Program-made: the position numbers and the translations under genes
Shown here: positions 36,679 through 46,368 of the stretch, in pieces
How positions within the stretch are numbered: position 1 is the first letter of the stretch
How the letters are laid out: the number at the start of each line of letters is the position of its first letter
The notes under the pieces: model-generated
Seen by the model: the letters and a program-made list of their open reading frames with translations, nothing else
What the model was told of the DNA's origin: nothing
Databases searched by the model: none
Assembly: GCF_002930615.1 (NCBI RefSeq)
Contig: NZ_PSNX01000004.1
Location: 248,001 to 312,000 of the forward strand
Origin: Caldimonas caldifontis
GTDB taxonomy: Bacteria > Pseudomonadota > Gammaproteobacteria > Burkholderiales > Burkholderiaceae_C
Length of the DNA: 64,000 nt
Direction: 5' to 3'

Positions 36679-37095
36679 TCAGATCACCGCACCCATGATC
36701 GCGCCCGCGATCACGAGGCCGACCGCGGCGAAGATGGCCAGCCCGACATAGAACAGCACCGGGCCGAAGTTGCGCAGTGCGGCCAGCGAGATCAGTGCGA
36801 CCACGAAGCCGACGAAGCCGACCAGGGCCTTGATGCCGGGACCCAGGCTCGCGATCTGCGTCAGCGCCGAGGTGAGCGGGCCGGTGATGCCGGTGAAGGC
36901 GACCAGGTCGAGGGCGTAGCCGGGAAAGGCGACGCACAGGCCGAGCGCCATCAGCACGAAGAGCGAGACCGGCGACAGCAGGCGCTTCGAGCGGCGGTTG
37001 CCGGCGAAGTGGGCCGTACCGGGGTCGTCGGCGCCGTCGGTTGTCAGGGAGCCCGTGGCACGGGCGGGATGCACAGAGGCGAGAGCGGTGTTCAT
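36679..37095 (-). CDS. traA: TraA-like conjugative pilin precursor
   Basis: This 138-residue precursor has a long leader ending FVLMALGLCVAFPGYA, with predicted cleavage before LDLVAF. The mature subunit of about 78 residues has two hydrophobic helices (IKALVGFVGFVVALISLAAL and VLFYVGLAIFAAVGLVIAGAI), the form of F-type pilins. A GGAGG ribosome-binding site precedes the ATG at 37095. The S26 peptidase above may process it. Confidence 0.88.
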   Translation of the reverse strand: MNTALASVHPARATGSLTTDGADDPGTAHFAGNRRSKRLLSPVSLFVLMALGLCVAFPGYALDLVAFTGITGPLTSALTQIASLGPGIKALVGFVGFVVALISLAALRNFGPVLFYVGLAIFAAVGLVIAGAIMGAVI

Positions 37096-37246
37096 GGGAG
37101 TCCTCCGAGGGTTCAGTGCTGGGAGACGAAGGTGGATGGCGGTGGCGGTCGGGTCGGGTGCGGGTGATCGGCGGGTCGGTGAGAGGGTTCAGGTAAGTGC
37201 GGGCAGGGCCGGGTGTGCAGATGAGGGACGAGCGACTGAGGGCGCA

Positions 37247-38017
37247 CTACAGATCGGTGGGAACACGTTCGAAAGCGATCTCGACCCGCCGGTTGCGCGC
37301 ACGGCCCTCTGGGGTGTCGTTCTCCGTGGCGTAGCAGCAGACGCCGCGCCCATCGACCTTCACCTCCGCGCCAGCCAGGTGCGGGTGGCGCGCCCGCAGG
37401 TACTGCGCGACCGCAGCAGCGCGCCGGCGGGCCAACAGGTCGTTCGCAGCCGTAGGTCCGACGTTGTCGGTGCGGCCCCGGATATCGACGCGCCGGATGC
37501 CGTCGCCCGTGGCCGCGGCATCGATCAAGGCACGGGCGGCGGCCGTGAGCACCGCGCTCCCGAACGGAAAGCCCACGGCGATCTCGGACACCAGCGGTTC
37601 GCCCGCGTCCTCGGGCCCGATCGCGGTTCGGTGCGCAGTTGGCAGCTTTGCCTGGGGTCCGGCGATCACCAAGGTCTCACCGGGGCTCAGCGACTGTGCA
37701 ATGACTGCATCCGAGCGCGGGGTGGGATCGGCTCGCGCTTCAGCCGTTGCTGCGCGCGCTGGATCGACGGCCAGCGTCTTCGGCGTGACGGCGGGGCAGG
37801 CGGGCGGTGCGCACGTGGCGAACCGAGCCTGGCGGCCGTGGTCCAGCTGGGCGATCGACAGCCCAGCTGCGGCGCGCGCCGAAGTGGGGGGCGGTTGAGC
37901 GGCCTCTGGCCGCGAAGGGAGGGCGCCAGTTCGGGGTGCGCTGCACGACGACGCGGCGCCAATGGCCGTCACCGCGAGCACAGGCGCGGCCAAGAGCCGA
38001 AGCGCACGTCGCGTCAT
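37247..38017 (-). CDS. OmpA-family lipoprotein at the head of the transfer operon
   Basis: This 256-residue protein has a leader ([20 protein letters not shown]) with a possible lipid-attached cysteine. Its C-terminal OmpA/MotB peptidoglycan-binding domain contains [20 protein letters not shown], then [21 protein letters not shown], then [14 protein letters not shown]. It probably tethers envelope structures to peptidoglycan at the transfer channel. It overlaps the lytic transglycosylase gene by ATGA. The open frame extends upstream to 38812 without meaning. Confidence 0.88.
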   Translation of the reverse strand: MTRRALRLLAAPVLAVTAIGAASSCSAPRTGALPSRPEAAQPPPTSARAAAGLSIAQLDHGRQARFATCAPPACPAVTPKTLAVDPARAATAEARADPTPRSDAVIAQSLSPGETLVIAGPQAKLPTAHRTAIGPEDAGEPLVSEIAVGFPFGSAVLTAAARALIDAAATGDGIRRVDIRGRTDNVGPTAANDLLARRRAAAVAQYLRARHPHLAGAEVKVDGRGVCCYATENDTPEGRARNRRVEIAFERVPTDL

Positions 38018-38607
38018 GGCGCCACCCTCGCAGCCAGGAGGATGGGCGCCGGTTGCGCCGCCTGCACAGACCGCTGTGAAGTCGCCGCAACGGGACGTGC
38101 AGCCGCGCCGCTGGCGGAAGGCAGCCGGCGGTAGACCTTCCAGGCGTAGCTGGAACGCGCCGCCGTGCAGGCCTCGCCCTTGAGCTGGCTGCAGGCGGCG
38201 TTGTAGGCGCCGACGGCGTTCCAGGAGGCACCGTGCCGAGCGAACGCGTCGGCCAGTAGCCACGCGCCGACGTGGATGTTCGTGCAAGGGTCGTAGAGCT
38301 GTGCCTCGCTGATGCCATGCCGCGCCAGCTTGGGAAGGTGGGAGCTGTTGATCTGCATGAGCCCGATGTCGTAGGAGCCCGTGCGCTGCAGATGCGATCG
38401 GTTGACGGCGCGTGGGTCGAGGTTGGACTCGACACGCGCCACAGCGACCAGCAGGTGGGGCGACAGCCCGAAGCGCTGCGCCGCCTGCTCCCAGCAGGCC
38501 TGGGCCTGCAACGGCGCCCAGCCGGTGGCGAGCGCTGCCAGCAGCCAGGGTCCAGGCATCGGCCTGATCGGCGACCGTCGCGCGGGGAACAACAGCGGCA
38601 CCTGCAT
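38014..38607 (-). CDS. Lytic transglycosylase (VirB1-like), opens peptidoglycan for the T4SS
   Basis: This 197-residue exported protein has an SLT/GH23 domain: catalytic Glu in [15 protein letters not shown], then [14 protein letters not shown] and the Asn/Tyr box [10 protein letters not shown] leader ([19 protein letters not shown]) precedes it. It is the first gene of the long transfer operon on the minus strand and overlaps the OmpA-like gene. Confidence 0.92.
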   Translation of the reverse strand: MQVPLLFPARRSPIRPMPGPWLLAALATGWAPLQAQACWEQAAQRFGLSPHLLVAVARVESNLDPRAVNRSHLQRTGSYDIGLMQINSSHLPKLARHGISEAQLYDPCTNIHVGAWLLADAFARHGASWNAVGAYNAACSQLKGEACTAARSSYAWKVYRRLPSASGAAARPVAATSQRSVQAAQPAPILLAARVAP

Positions 38608-38718
38608 GGATCGACCCGTGACGTATTGGTGGACAGGGCGACGCCGTTCCAGTCGGCCAGGCCTGGCCGACTGCAGGGCGTCGAGCGACGGGTGAGGCCC
38701 GGCGAAGCGGCCAGGGTC

Positions 38719-38765
38719 GGAAGCGGGTGTGGAGCGGGTATGGAGCGGGTATCGAGAGCGGGTCT
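38719..38765. repeat. Four tandem ~11-bp repeats upstream of the transfer operon
   Basis: Four head-to-tail units with consensus GGAGCGGGTAT lie at 38719-38730, 38731-38741, 38742-38752 and 38753-38765. The middle two are identical and the outer two are variants. They lie 110-160 bp upstream of the first transfer gene. One-turn spacing suggests binding by a regulator, possibly the FlhDC-like pair, on the same face of the helix; iterons or an oriT part are alternatives. Confidence 0.6.
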
Positions 38766-38831
38766 ACGGGGAGGCGACCTGCGGCGCGTGAGGTGCGAAA
38801 CCCCTGCACCACCGCGCCGTCACCTTTCGCC

Positions 38832-39347
38832 TCATCCGGGGCGGAATGGGCGCCCGCGCGCGGCTCGGTCGGCCATGTTCAGCCGGGCCTGGCGCAGCAC
38901 CAGCGCGTCGGCGCCCTCGTGCTGGCGGCACAGGGCCACGCAGGCCGTGGTCAGCTGGTCGAGCTGGAACTTGGGGTTGGGGTGGCGGTTGGCCGGCGAG
39001 CGCTGCACGGCCAGCAGCAGCTCGTACTGCGGGCGCCACATCGACTCGCGGCGCCTGGGCGTCAGCGGCGGGCGCAGCACCAACTGCGTGCCCAGGAAAT
39101 CGAAGATCCGCGCTGGCGCGTCATCGTGCAGGAAGACCAGCGACACGCAGGCGCTGATGAGGTCCGGGAAGCGGAAGGTCGGCGAGACGTTGCCCTCGCT
39201 GCGCAGCACCGTGAACAGCCAGTCGTGCTCCTCGAGCCAGAGCCGGGTCTCGATGGTCTCCGGGTGTTCGCTGTCGTGGGTGCCGGAGCCGGCCTGGCCA
39301 GCCTGGGTGGCGACGTCGCAGCGGGCAGCGGGCAATGCAGAGTACAT
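38832..39347 (-). CDS. Conserved-looking hypothetical protein of the element
   Basis: This 171-residue, hydrophilic protein has no signal peptide or membrane segment; aromatic- and leucine-rich blocks (WLEEHDWLFTVLRSEGN and FQLDQLTTACVALCRQHEG) suggest a folded helical domain. I do not recognise a family. It stands between the transfer operon promoter region and the defence island, and its codon use fits the backbone. Confidence 0.68.
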   Translation of the reverse strand: MYSALPAARCDVATQAGQAGSGTHDSEHPETIETRLWLEEHDWLFTVLRSEGNVSPTFRFPDLISACVSLVFLHDDAPARIFDFLGTQLVLRPPLTPRRRESMWRPQYELLLAVQRSPANRHPNPKFQLDQLTTACVALCRQHEGADALVLRQARLNMADRAARGRPFRPG

Positions 39348-39561
39348 GGCGCGGTCCTCGTTCGGTGGCTTCAGGATCTGAAGGCCGTGCTCTGTCGAGC
39401 GCGTGACCGAAAGGGTAGGAGCCGGCTGCCGCCGCGGCGCCGCGGAATGGCGCGTTTGCGAGGGGGGTTTCGACGCCGAGCCGACCCTTGTGTCCGAGGT
39501 CTGATGTTCTGGGGTCTCCGTTCAAGTTGGGTAGAGTGGCGCAGAGGGAGATTTGAAACCA

Positions 39562-42500
39562 ATGCGGCTGGTTCAAAACGCAGGCACCGACCGAGTTCTC
39601 GACCTGATCCTGGCCCACGCGGCGCGCGGCGTGTCGCTTGACTTGATGTCAGGCACCGCGTCGTTGTTTGCCTTCGAAGCGCTTCAGTCCCAGGCGACCC
39701 AGCTTGGGAGTGGCAGGTGCATCTTTCCGGGCGCGGGCGCCGATCTGGCACTCGTCGGAGGCGAGGCGGATCGACCGGCGCGCAACCGCCTGCAGACCGC
39801 CTTTCTGGCTCGACAAATGGCCGACTGGCTGCGTTCCGTGGCCGAGGTGCGCGCTGCGGCCGGCCAGATTCCCCAAGGCCTCGCGGTCATTCGCGACGCA
39901 GCCGGAGAGCCCGTTCAAGCGGTCCACGGGTCGTTCGGCCTGTCCACAGACGGTCTCGGTTTGACCCCAGGCAATCCGCTGTCCTTCATTCAGGCGTCGG
40001 AGTCGCCCGCTGAGAGCCAAATGCTCGCGCAGTGGTTCGATGCGCAGTGGGCGGCGCTGGGCGCACGCGCTGAGGCCAAGGCGCGCTTGCTCGCCGAACT
40101 CGAAGGGCTCGCCAGCCCGCGTGACCCGGCGAGCGTGTACGCGGCCGTGCTGTTTCACCTCCTGCAGCGTGACGGGCAGGAGTTGGACGAAGACCGGATC
40201 GTCAAGGCCGCCACCGGCATTCGCAACACGGTGGTCTGGAAGAAGCTCTACAAGTTCCAGCGCGACGGCGTCGTGGGCGCGATCGACAAGTTGGACCGTT
40301 TCGGCGGCTGCATCATTGCCGACAGCGTGGGCCTGGGTAAGACATTCGAAGCACTGGCGATCATCAAGTACCACGAGCTTCGAAATGACCGTGTCCTGGT
40401 GCTGGCGCCCAAGCGCCTGCGCGACAACTGGACGCTGTACAAGGCCAATGATCAGCGCAACGTCCTGGCGTCTGACCGGTTCAACTACGACGTCCTGAAC
40501 CACACCGACCTGTCCCGCGAGGGCGGGCTATCGGGTGACATCGACCTCAGCCACGTGAACTGGGGCAACTACGACCTGGTGGTCATCGACGAGTCGCACA
40601 ACTTCCGGAACAAGAAGTCGCCCAAGCAGGGCAATGAGACCCGCTACGACCGCTTGATGCGCCGAATCATCCGCGAGGGTGTCAAGACCCGCGTGCTGAT
40701 GCTGTCGGCCACCCCCGTCAACAACCGGCTGGCCGACCTCCGCAACCAGATTGCCTTCGTCACGGAGGGTGACGACACGGCGCTCTTCGACCACGGCATT
40801 GCCAGCATCGACAGCACCACCCGCCGGGCGCAAAAGGCCTTCAACCGATGGCTCGAGTTACCGGAGGATGAGAAGACCCCGTCGCTGCTGGTGGACATGC
40901 TCGGCTTCGACTACTTCACGCTGCTGGACCACCTGACGATCGCCCGCTCGCGGCGCCACATTGAGAAGTACTACGGCACTGAAGAGACGGGCCGGTTTCC
41001 CAGCCGGTTGCCCCCGGTGAACATCAAGGCCGATGTCGACCGTGCGGGCGAGTTCCGGCCGATCAAGGAGATCAACCTCGAGATCCGGCGGTTGAAGCTC
41101 GCAAGCTATGCGCCGCTGCGGTACGTGAAGGAAGGGCGGCTTGCCGCCTACGACCAGAAGTACAGCACGGCCATCCGCGGTGGCGAGAGCATCTTCCGCC
41201 AAGTCGACCGGGAAGAGAGCCTGATCCACCTGATGCGGGTGAACCTGCTCAAGCGCATGGAGAGCTCGGTCTATTCCTTCGCGCTGACGGTCGGCCGGCA
41301 GTTGAAGGACGTGGACGCCACGCTGGCGCGCTTGGCGGCCTACAAGGCGGGAACTGAAGGTGAGGCCAGCGAGTTCGAGGAACTCGACATCGCAGACGTC
41401 GATGTCGACGATCCGCTGTTCGAACCGCTGCTGGTCGGCCGCAAGGTCAAGGTGTTGCTGGGCGACCTGGACCTGGCCCGCTGGCGCCAGGATCTCACCG
41501 AGGATCGCAACCGGCTCGCCACGCTGCACGCTGCAGCGCGCCAGGTGGACGCAGGCCGCGACGACAAGTTGCTGAAGCTGCGAGAACTCATCGCCGAGAA
41601 GGTTCGCAATCCGATCAACGCCGGCAATCGCAAGCTGATCATCTTCACCGCGTTTGCCGATACGGCCGTATACCTCTACGAGCACTTGGCTGGCTGGGCG
41701 CGCGACCAGCTGGGCGTGGATGGCGCGCTCGTCACGGGTTCCGGCGGCAACCAGACCACGCTGCCCGGTCTTCGGCGCGACCTCGGCAGCATCCTCACGG
41801 CGTTTTCGCCGAGATCGAAGGAGCGGCCGGCGAGCCTGGCCGACGAGGGCGAGATCGACCTGTTGATCGCCACCGACTGCATCAGCGAGGGGCAGAACCT
41901 GCAGGACTGCGACTGGCTCGTCAACTACGACATCCACTGGAACCCGGTGCGCATCATCCAGCGCTTCGGCCGCATCGACCGCATCGGTTCGCCCAACACC
42001 AGCATCCAGCTGGTGAACTTCTGGCCGAACATGGAGTTGGAGGAGTACATCAACCTCGAGCAGCGCGTCAGCGGGCGCATGGTGTTGCTCGACGTCTCGG
42101 CCACCGGCGAAGAGAACCTGATCGAGCAGCAGTCCGGCGACCCGATGAATGACCTGGAGTACCGGCGCAAGCAACTGCTGAAGCTGCAGGACGCGGTGAT
42201 CGACCTGGAGGATCTCTCCAGCGGCGTGTCCATCACCGACCTGACCTTGACGGATTTCCGCATCGACCTGGCGCGCTACTTGAAGGCGCACCCTGGGAAG
42301 CTGGAGTCGATGCCCCTGGGCGCCAGTGCCGTGGTGACGACGACCGAGGCGGACCTTCCGCCAGGCATCCTCTTCTGCCTGCGGGCAGAGGGGCAAGCGG
42401 CCGAGCGAGCTGTCGACCCAGGCTATCCGCTGGCGCCGGTTTACCTGGTGCACGTGTCCGAAGGCGGCAACGTACTGCTGCCCTACACCCAGGCCAAGCA

Positions 42501-42813
42501 CGCGCTGGATCGCTTCAAGCGGCTGTGCATGGGCCGGGAACTGCCTGACGCGCTAGCCGTGGCGCGTTATGGCAAGCAAACTCGGCAGGGCGCCGACATG
42601 CGACAAGCTCAAGGGCTGCTCGCTGCAGCCGTGTCGTCGGTGGCCGGCAAGAGTGCGGAGCGCGCGGTGGCCAGCCTGTTCGACCCAGCCGGTACACACG
42701 CCTTGAAGGGTGAGTTCGCCGGCATGAACGACTTCGAAGTGCTGGCCTACCTCGTGGTTTTGCCGGGCACGGAGGCTCCCGCCGATCATGCGGGCTCCGC
42801 TGGAACGGCCTGA
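39562..42813 (+). CDS. Large SNF2/DEAD-type helicase, first gene of the type III-like defence operon
   Basis: A protein of about 1083 residues with a superfamily 2 helicase core: motif I ADSVGLGKTFEAL near residue 252, DESH box VVIDESHNFRN near 342, motif III LSATPVNN near 382, and motif VI QRFGRIDRIGS near 799. The first 230 residues form a separate domain that may be of the PLD-like type found in such helicases, though I see no clear HKD. The C-terminal ~200 residues are unassigned. It precedes the DUF4391 gene and mod; helicases of this kind with DUF4391 partners accompany type III-like modification systems. ATG 39562 is used and TTG 39553 is the alternative. DNA translocation is inferred. 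Confidence 0.88.
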   Translation: MRLVQNAGTDRVLDLILAHAARGVSLDLMSGTASLFAFEALQSQATQLGSGRCIFPGAGADLALVGGEADRPARNRLQTAFLARQMADWLRSVAEVRAAAGQIPQGLAVIRDAAGEPVQAVHGSFGLSTDGLGLTPGNPLSFIQASESPAESQMLAQWFDAQWAALGARAEAKARLLAELEGLASPRDPASVYAAVLFHLLQRDGQELDEDRIVKAATGIRNTVVWKKLYKFQRDGVVGAIDKLDRFGGCIIADSVGLGKTFEALAIIKYHELRNDRVLVLAPKRLRDNWTLYKANDQRNVLASDRFNYDVLNHTDLSREGGLSGDIDLSHVNWGNYDLVVIDESHNFRNKKSPKQGNETRYDRLMRRIIREGVKTRVLMLSATPVNNRLADLRNQIAFVTEGDDTALFDHGIASIDSTTRRAQKAFNRWLELPEDEKTPSLLVDMLGFDYFTLLDHLTIARSRRHIEKYYGTEETGRFPSRLPPVNIKADVDRAGEFRPIKEINLEIRRLKLASYAPLRYVKEGRLAAYDQKYSTAIRGGESIFRQVDREESLIHLMRVNLLKRMESSVYSFALTVGRQLKDVDATLARLAAYKAGTEGEASEFEELDIADVDVDDPLFEPLLVGRKVKVLLGDLDLARWRQDLTEDRNRLATLHAAARQVDAGRDDKLLKLRELIAEKVRNPINAGNRKLIIFTAFADTAVYLYEHLAGWARDQLGVDGALVTGSGGNQTTLPGLRRDLGSILTAFSPRSKERPASLADEGEIDLLIATDCISEGQNLQDCDWLVNYDIHWNPVRIIQRFGRIDRIGSPNTSIQLVNFWPNMELEEYINLEQRVSGRMVLLDVSATGEENLIEQQSGDPMNDLEYRRKQLLKLQDAVIDLEDLSSGVSITDLTLTDFRIDLARYLKAHPGKLESMPLGASAVVTTTEADLPPGILFCLRAEGQAAERAVDPGYPLAPVYLVHVSEGGNVLLPYTQAKHALDRFKRLCMGRELPDALAVARYGKQTRQGADMRQAQGLLAAAVSSVAGKSAERAVASLFDPAGTHALKGEFAGMNDFEVLAYLVVLPGTEAPADHAGSAGTA

Positions 42814-42821
42814 CGGGCGGC

Positions 42822-43586
42822 ATGACGGTCGACCAACTGCTTCAGGCGCTGGCGCTGCCCGACTCCACCCGGGTGCAGCAGCGGGTGCCCAAGAAGCTGT
42901 TGGTCGAACATGGCGCCGCCACGGCGCAAGACAAGCGGCTCATCCAGGATGGCATCGACGAGATCACCTGGCTGGCGTCGCTGAAGCCTCACCTCATCGG
43001 GGTACCCGAGCACGAAGACGAGCACCGTCACTACCGCGAGGCCGCGGTTCTGAGCCTCTCGCTCCGCCCTGGTACGCGGCCTGCACGGTTGGTGGAACTG
43101 CTGCATCGCGCCGTGCCGCATCCGGTACTGCTGGCCACCACGGTGGATGACAGCCTAGGCCTGTCGGTGGCCCACCTGCGCCGGTCGCAGACGGAAGCGG
43201 AGCAAGTGGTCCTGGATGGCCCCCTGATGTCGGTGCAAGTGCCGCCGGAAGGTGGAGGCGCTGCCTTCAGGACCGCACTGGCGCTCGCCAACCAACCCCG
43301 TACCGACCTGTTTGCCCTTGTTCAGGGATGGATGGACACCATCGCCGCCCTTGACGCAGCGCAGGAGACGGGGTCCTTCGTGCCCAGCACCAGCCGGGCG
43401 CAGGCCGAGGCCAGGCATGCTGCGCTGCAGCAATTTCGTGGCCTGCGGGCGCAAGCCGCCGAGCTGCGCGCCCGGGCGATGAAGGAGCGCCAGCTGGCCC
43501 GCCAGGTGGCGCTGAACGAGGAACTGCGCAGCATCAGCGCGCTGATGGAGTCGCTGCGCCAGAAGCTGATGGTCGGCGGCGGATGA
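42822..43586 (+). CDS. DUF4391-family protein
   Basis: This 254-residue protein matches DUF4391 by its N-terminus (LALPDSTRVQQRVPKKLLVE, then IDEITWLASLKP) and size. The C-terminal third is predicted coiled coil (LRAQAAELRARAMKERQLAR onward). The biochemical role is unknown. It starts 8 bases after the helicase stop and 109 bases before mod. It probably forms a complex with the helicase, as an inference from constant pairing. Confidence 0.82.
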   Translation: MTVDQLLQALALPDSTRVQQRVPKKLLVEHGAATAQDKRLIQDGIDEITWLASLKPHLIGVPEHEDEHRHYREAAVLSLSLRPGTRPARLVELLHRAVPHPVLLATTVDDSLGLSVAHLRRSQTEAEQVVLDGPLMSVQVPPEGGGAAFRTALALANQPRTDLFALVQGWMDTIAALDAAQETGSFVPSTSRAQAEARHAALQQFRGLRAQAAELRARAMKERQLARQVALNEELRSISALMESLRQKLMVGGG

Positions 43587-43695
43587 ATCGGCAGCGGCGA
43601 GCGCGCGGGTGAGCCGCCGTGGGCTGCGATGATGTGAGCTTTGCGGGTCCTCATCGGTGGGCCCCTGCAACTGAAGACCCTATGAGAACCGAACG

Positions 43696-45717
43696 ATGGC
43701 TGTAGAGAAGATCGAACCCGGCGCGCCCGAATCGCAGAGTGCAGACCTGCGTGCCGAGAATCTGGCCCGGCTGAAGGCACTGTTCCCGGAACTGGTGACC
43801 GAGCGTCAGCTAGATGGACGCACTGTGCCGGCTGTCAACGTCGACGTGCTCAAGAGCCTGGTCGGCGATTCCACGGTGACCGACGCCGACGAAAAGTACG
43901 GACTGAACTGGCACGGCAAGCGTGCCGCGCGCCAACTGGCGTTGACGCCCAGCACCGGGACGCTGCGCCCCTGCCGCGACGAGAGCGTGGACTGGGACAC
44001 CACCCAGAACCTGATGATCGAGGGCGACAACCTCGAGGTGCTGAAGCTGCTGCAGAAGAGCTACGCCGGGAAGGTGAAGCTGATCTACATCGACCCTCCG
44101 TACAACACCGGGAAGGACTTCGTCTACCCGGACAACTTTCAGGACAGCATCAAGAACTACTTGGAGCTGACGGGGCAGGTCGAGGGCGGCCGAAAGATTG
44201 CCAGCAACACCGAGGCGAGTGGTCGGTTTCATACCGACTGGCTCAGCATGATCTACCCGCGTCTGCTAATCGCTCGGAACCTTCTCCGGGCAGACGGTGT
44301 GGTACTTATCAGCATCGATGATCGTGAGAAGGCCAGCCTTAAGTTCGCATGCAATGAGGTGTTCGGCGAAGAGAACTTCGTCGGCACCATCATTTGGAAG
44401 GGAGCTACCGACAACAATCCAACTCGAATCGCAATTGAGCACGAGTATTTGCTTTGCTACTCTAGGGACAAGGATTCTGTCGACGGCGTGTGGAAGAACT
44501 CATCTGAGGACGCCAAAGAAGCCCTATTGAAGGAATACGTCCGACTTAAAGCCATGCTTGGGTCTGACGTTGAATCGATTCAGGCCGAGCTTCGCGGCTT
44601 CATCAAGGTACACCGTGAAGCGCTTGCTGCGGTAACACACTACGACCGAGTTGATGAGAACGGGGTCTACACAGGTAGTAGAAAGGTCCATAACCCCAAG
44701 CCGGGCGGCTATGTGTATGACGTCCCCCATCCGACGACAAAAAGGCCCTGCGTTCCTCCCGTAAATGGGTATCGATACCCTGAGCCGCGAATGCTCGAAC
44801 TCATCGAAGCCAAGCGCATCCTCTTCGGCGAAGATGACAGTCAAATCGTTCAGATCAAGGAGTACCTCGAGGACTACGAGGGCAAGCTCTCCAGTGTCGT
44901 TCACCTCGATAGCCGAACAGGATCGAACGAACTCAATGCGATGTTTGGCGTGCAGAAGCTGTTTTCGAACCCGAAACCGGTCGCACTGTTGCGCTCGCTG
45001 TTTGAATTCATTGCGAAGCCAGGCGACCTTGTCCTGGACTTCTTTGCGGGTAGTGGAACTACGGCACAGGCCGTGATGGAATTGAATCGTGCGGATGGGA
45101 AAAACCGTCGATATGTATTGGTTCAGCTTCCAGAGAGGCTAAGCCCCGAGGATAAGGATCAAAAAGTTGGTGCTGCTTTCTGCTCCCAGATTGGTAAGCC
45201 GCTGACCATTGCAGAGCTTACGAAGGAGAGATTGCGCAGGGCTGGGCAGAGGCTACGTGAACTTGAGCCAGCGCTGGTCGGCGACGTAGGATTCCGTGTA
45301 TTCAAGCTTGATAGCTCGAACTTGAAGAATTGGGCTTCTACAAGCGCGGGCTTGGAGCAATCACTGCTTGACCATCTAGATCACATCGACCCCGACCGGA
45401 CTGATGCCGATTTGCTGTACGAACTGCTTCTCAAGCTGGGGCTTGATCTGTGTGTCCCAATCCAGACCCGCGTCGTCGCGAACAAGCCAATCCATGCCAT
45501 TGGAGGCGGCGTACTGATTGCATGTCTGGACAAGCTCATTACAGCCGGAGAGTCCGAGCCACTTGCCCTCGGGGTAGTGGAGTGGCGGAAGGAACTTGAC
45601 CCAGCGGGCGACGTGACTTGCGTCTTCCGCGACAGCGCGTTCGAGAACGACGTGGCCAAGACCAATCTGGCGGCCATCCTCGAACAGCACGGCATCGCCA
45701 AGGTGCGGAGCCTCTGA
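43696..45717 (+). CDS. mod: Type III-like DNA adenine methyltransferase (Mod)
   Basis: This 673-residue beta-class N6-adenine methyltransferase has the catalytic motif DPPYNTGKDF near residue 132, before the AdoMet-binding motif DFFAGSGTTAQAV near residue 448, with the target-recognition region between. It modifies one strand of an asymmetric site and gives specificity to Res. The middle (about 44280-45360) is clearly less GC-rich, with different codon choice from the ends, which suggests exchange of the recognition domain. ATG 43696 is used. Two bases separate the stop from darT. Confidence 0.93.
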   Translation: MAVEKIEPGAPESQSADLRAENLARLKALFPELVTERQLDGRTVPAVNVDVLKSLVGDSTVTDADEKYGLNWHGKRAARQLALTPSTGTLRPCRDESVDWDTTQNLMIEGDNLEVLKLLQKSYAGKVKLIYIDPPYNTGKDFVYPDNFQDSIKNYLELTGQVEGGRKIASNTEASGRFHTDWLSMIYPRLLIARNLLRADGVVLISIDDREKASLKFACNEVFGEENFVGTIIWKGATDNNPTRIAIEHEYLLCYSRDKDSVDGVWKNSSEDAKEALLKEYVRLKAMLGSDVESIQAELRGFIKVHREALAAVTHYDRVDENGVYTGSRKVHNPKPGGYVYDVPHPTTKRPCVPPVNGYRYPEPRMLELIEAKRILFGEDDSQIVQIKEYLEDYEGKLSSVVHLDSRTGSNELNAMFGVQKLFSNPKPVALLRSLFEFIAKPGDLVLDFFAGSGTTAQAVMELNRADGKNRRYVLVQLPERLSPEDKDQKVGAAFCSQIGKPLTIAELTKERLRRAGQRLRELEPALVGDVGFRVFKLDSSNLKNWASTSAGLEQSLLDHLDHIDPDRTDADLLYELLLKLGLDLCVPIQTRVVANKPIHAIGGGVLIACLDKLITAGESEPLALGVVEWRKELDPAGDVTCVFRDSAFENDVAKTNLAAILEQHGIAKVRSL

Positions 45718-45719
45718 CC

Positions 45720-46355
45720 ATGCCGGTACCGGCGCGGCCCAAGATTTATCACATCTGCCATGTGGACCGGTTGCCGTCCATCGTGGTTGGAGGGCTGCTT
45801 TCCGACGCCGAAGTGCAGCGCCTGGCGCCGCCCGGCACCGTCATCGGCATGAGCAACATCAAGCAGCGCAGGCTGACGGAGCTGACACTGGACAGCCACC
45901 CGGGCCTGTACGTTGGCCAATGCGCGCCGTTCTACTTCTGCCCGCGCTCGGTGATGCTGTACCTGATCCACAAGCGCAACCCCGAGTTGGCCTACAAGGG
46001 CGGGCAGGAGCCGATCGTGCACCTGGAGGCCGACTTGTTCAACGCCGTCGCTTGGGCTCAGGCCAACGGCAGGCGGTGGGCCTTCACGCTGTCCAACGCG
46101 GGCTCGTACTACTTCGAAGACCGGGCCGACCTGGCTCAGTTGGGCGAGATCGACTGGAGCGCGGTGGCCAGCACGCAGTGGCCCGCCGTCAAGGAGCGCA
46201 AACAGGCCGAGTTCCTCATGGAGCACAGCTTCCCGTGGCACTTGATCGAGCGCATCGGCGTGTACTCTGCGGCAATCAATGCCCAGGTGGCGCACGCCTT
46301 GCCCGTGGGCGGGCACCGGCCGCCAGTGGCCGTGCTGCCGGCCTGGTACTACTGA
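45720..46355 (+). CDS. darT: DarT, DNA ADP-ribosyltransferase toxin
   Basis: This 211-residue DarT-family (DUF4433) enzyme attaches ADP-ribose to DNA bases, blocking replication and phage growth. Family features: N-terminal HICHVDRLPSIVVGGLLS for NAD binding, the strong block YVGQCAPFYFCPRSVMLYLI, and the likely catalytic Glu in KQAEFLMEHSFPWHLIE near residue 162. It sits between mod and res, directly upstream of its antitoxin darG (13 bases). Confidence 0.94.
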   Translation: MPVPARPKIYHICHVDRLPSIVVGGLLSDAEVQRLAPPGTVIGMSNIKQRRLTELTLDSHPGLYVGQCAPFYFCPRSVMLYLIHKRNPELAYKGGQEPIVHLEADLFNAVAWAQANGRRWAFTLSNAGSYYFEDRADLAQLGEIDWSAVASTQWPAVKERKQAEFLMEHSFPWHLIERIGVYSAAINAQVAHALPVGGHRPPVAVLPAWYY

Positions 46356-46368
46356 CAAGGAGACCGCG

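Noticed and set aside
38018-38812. Upstream extension of the OmpA-like lipoprotein frame
   Set aside because: It overlaps the whole lytic transglycosylase in another frame and precedes a good leader peptide start at 38017.
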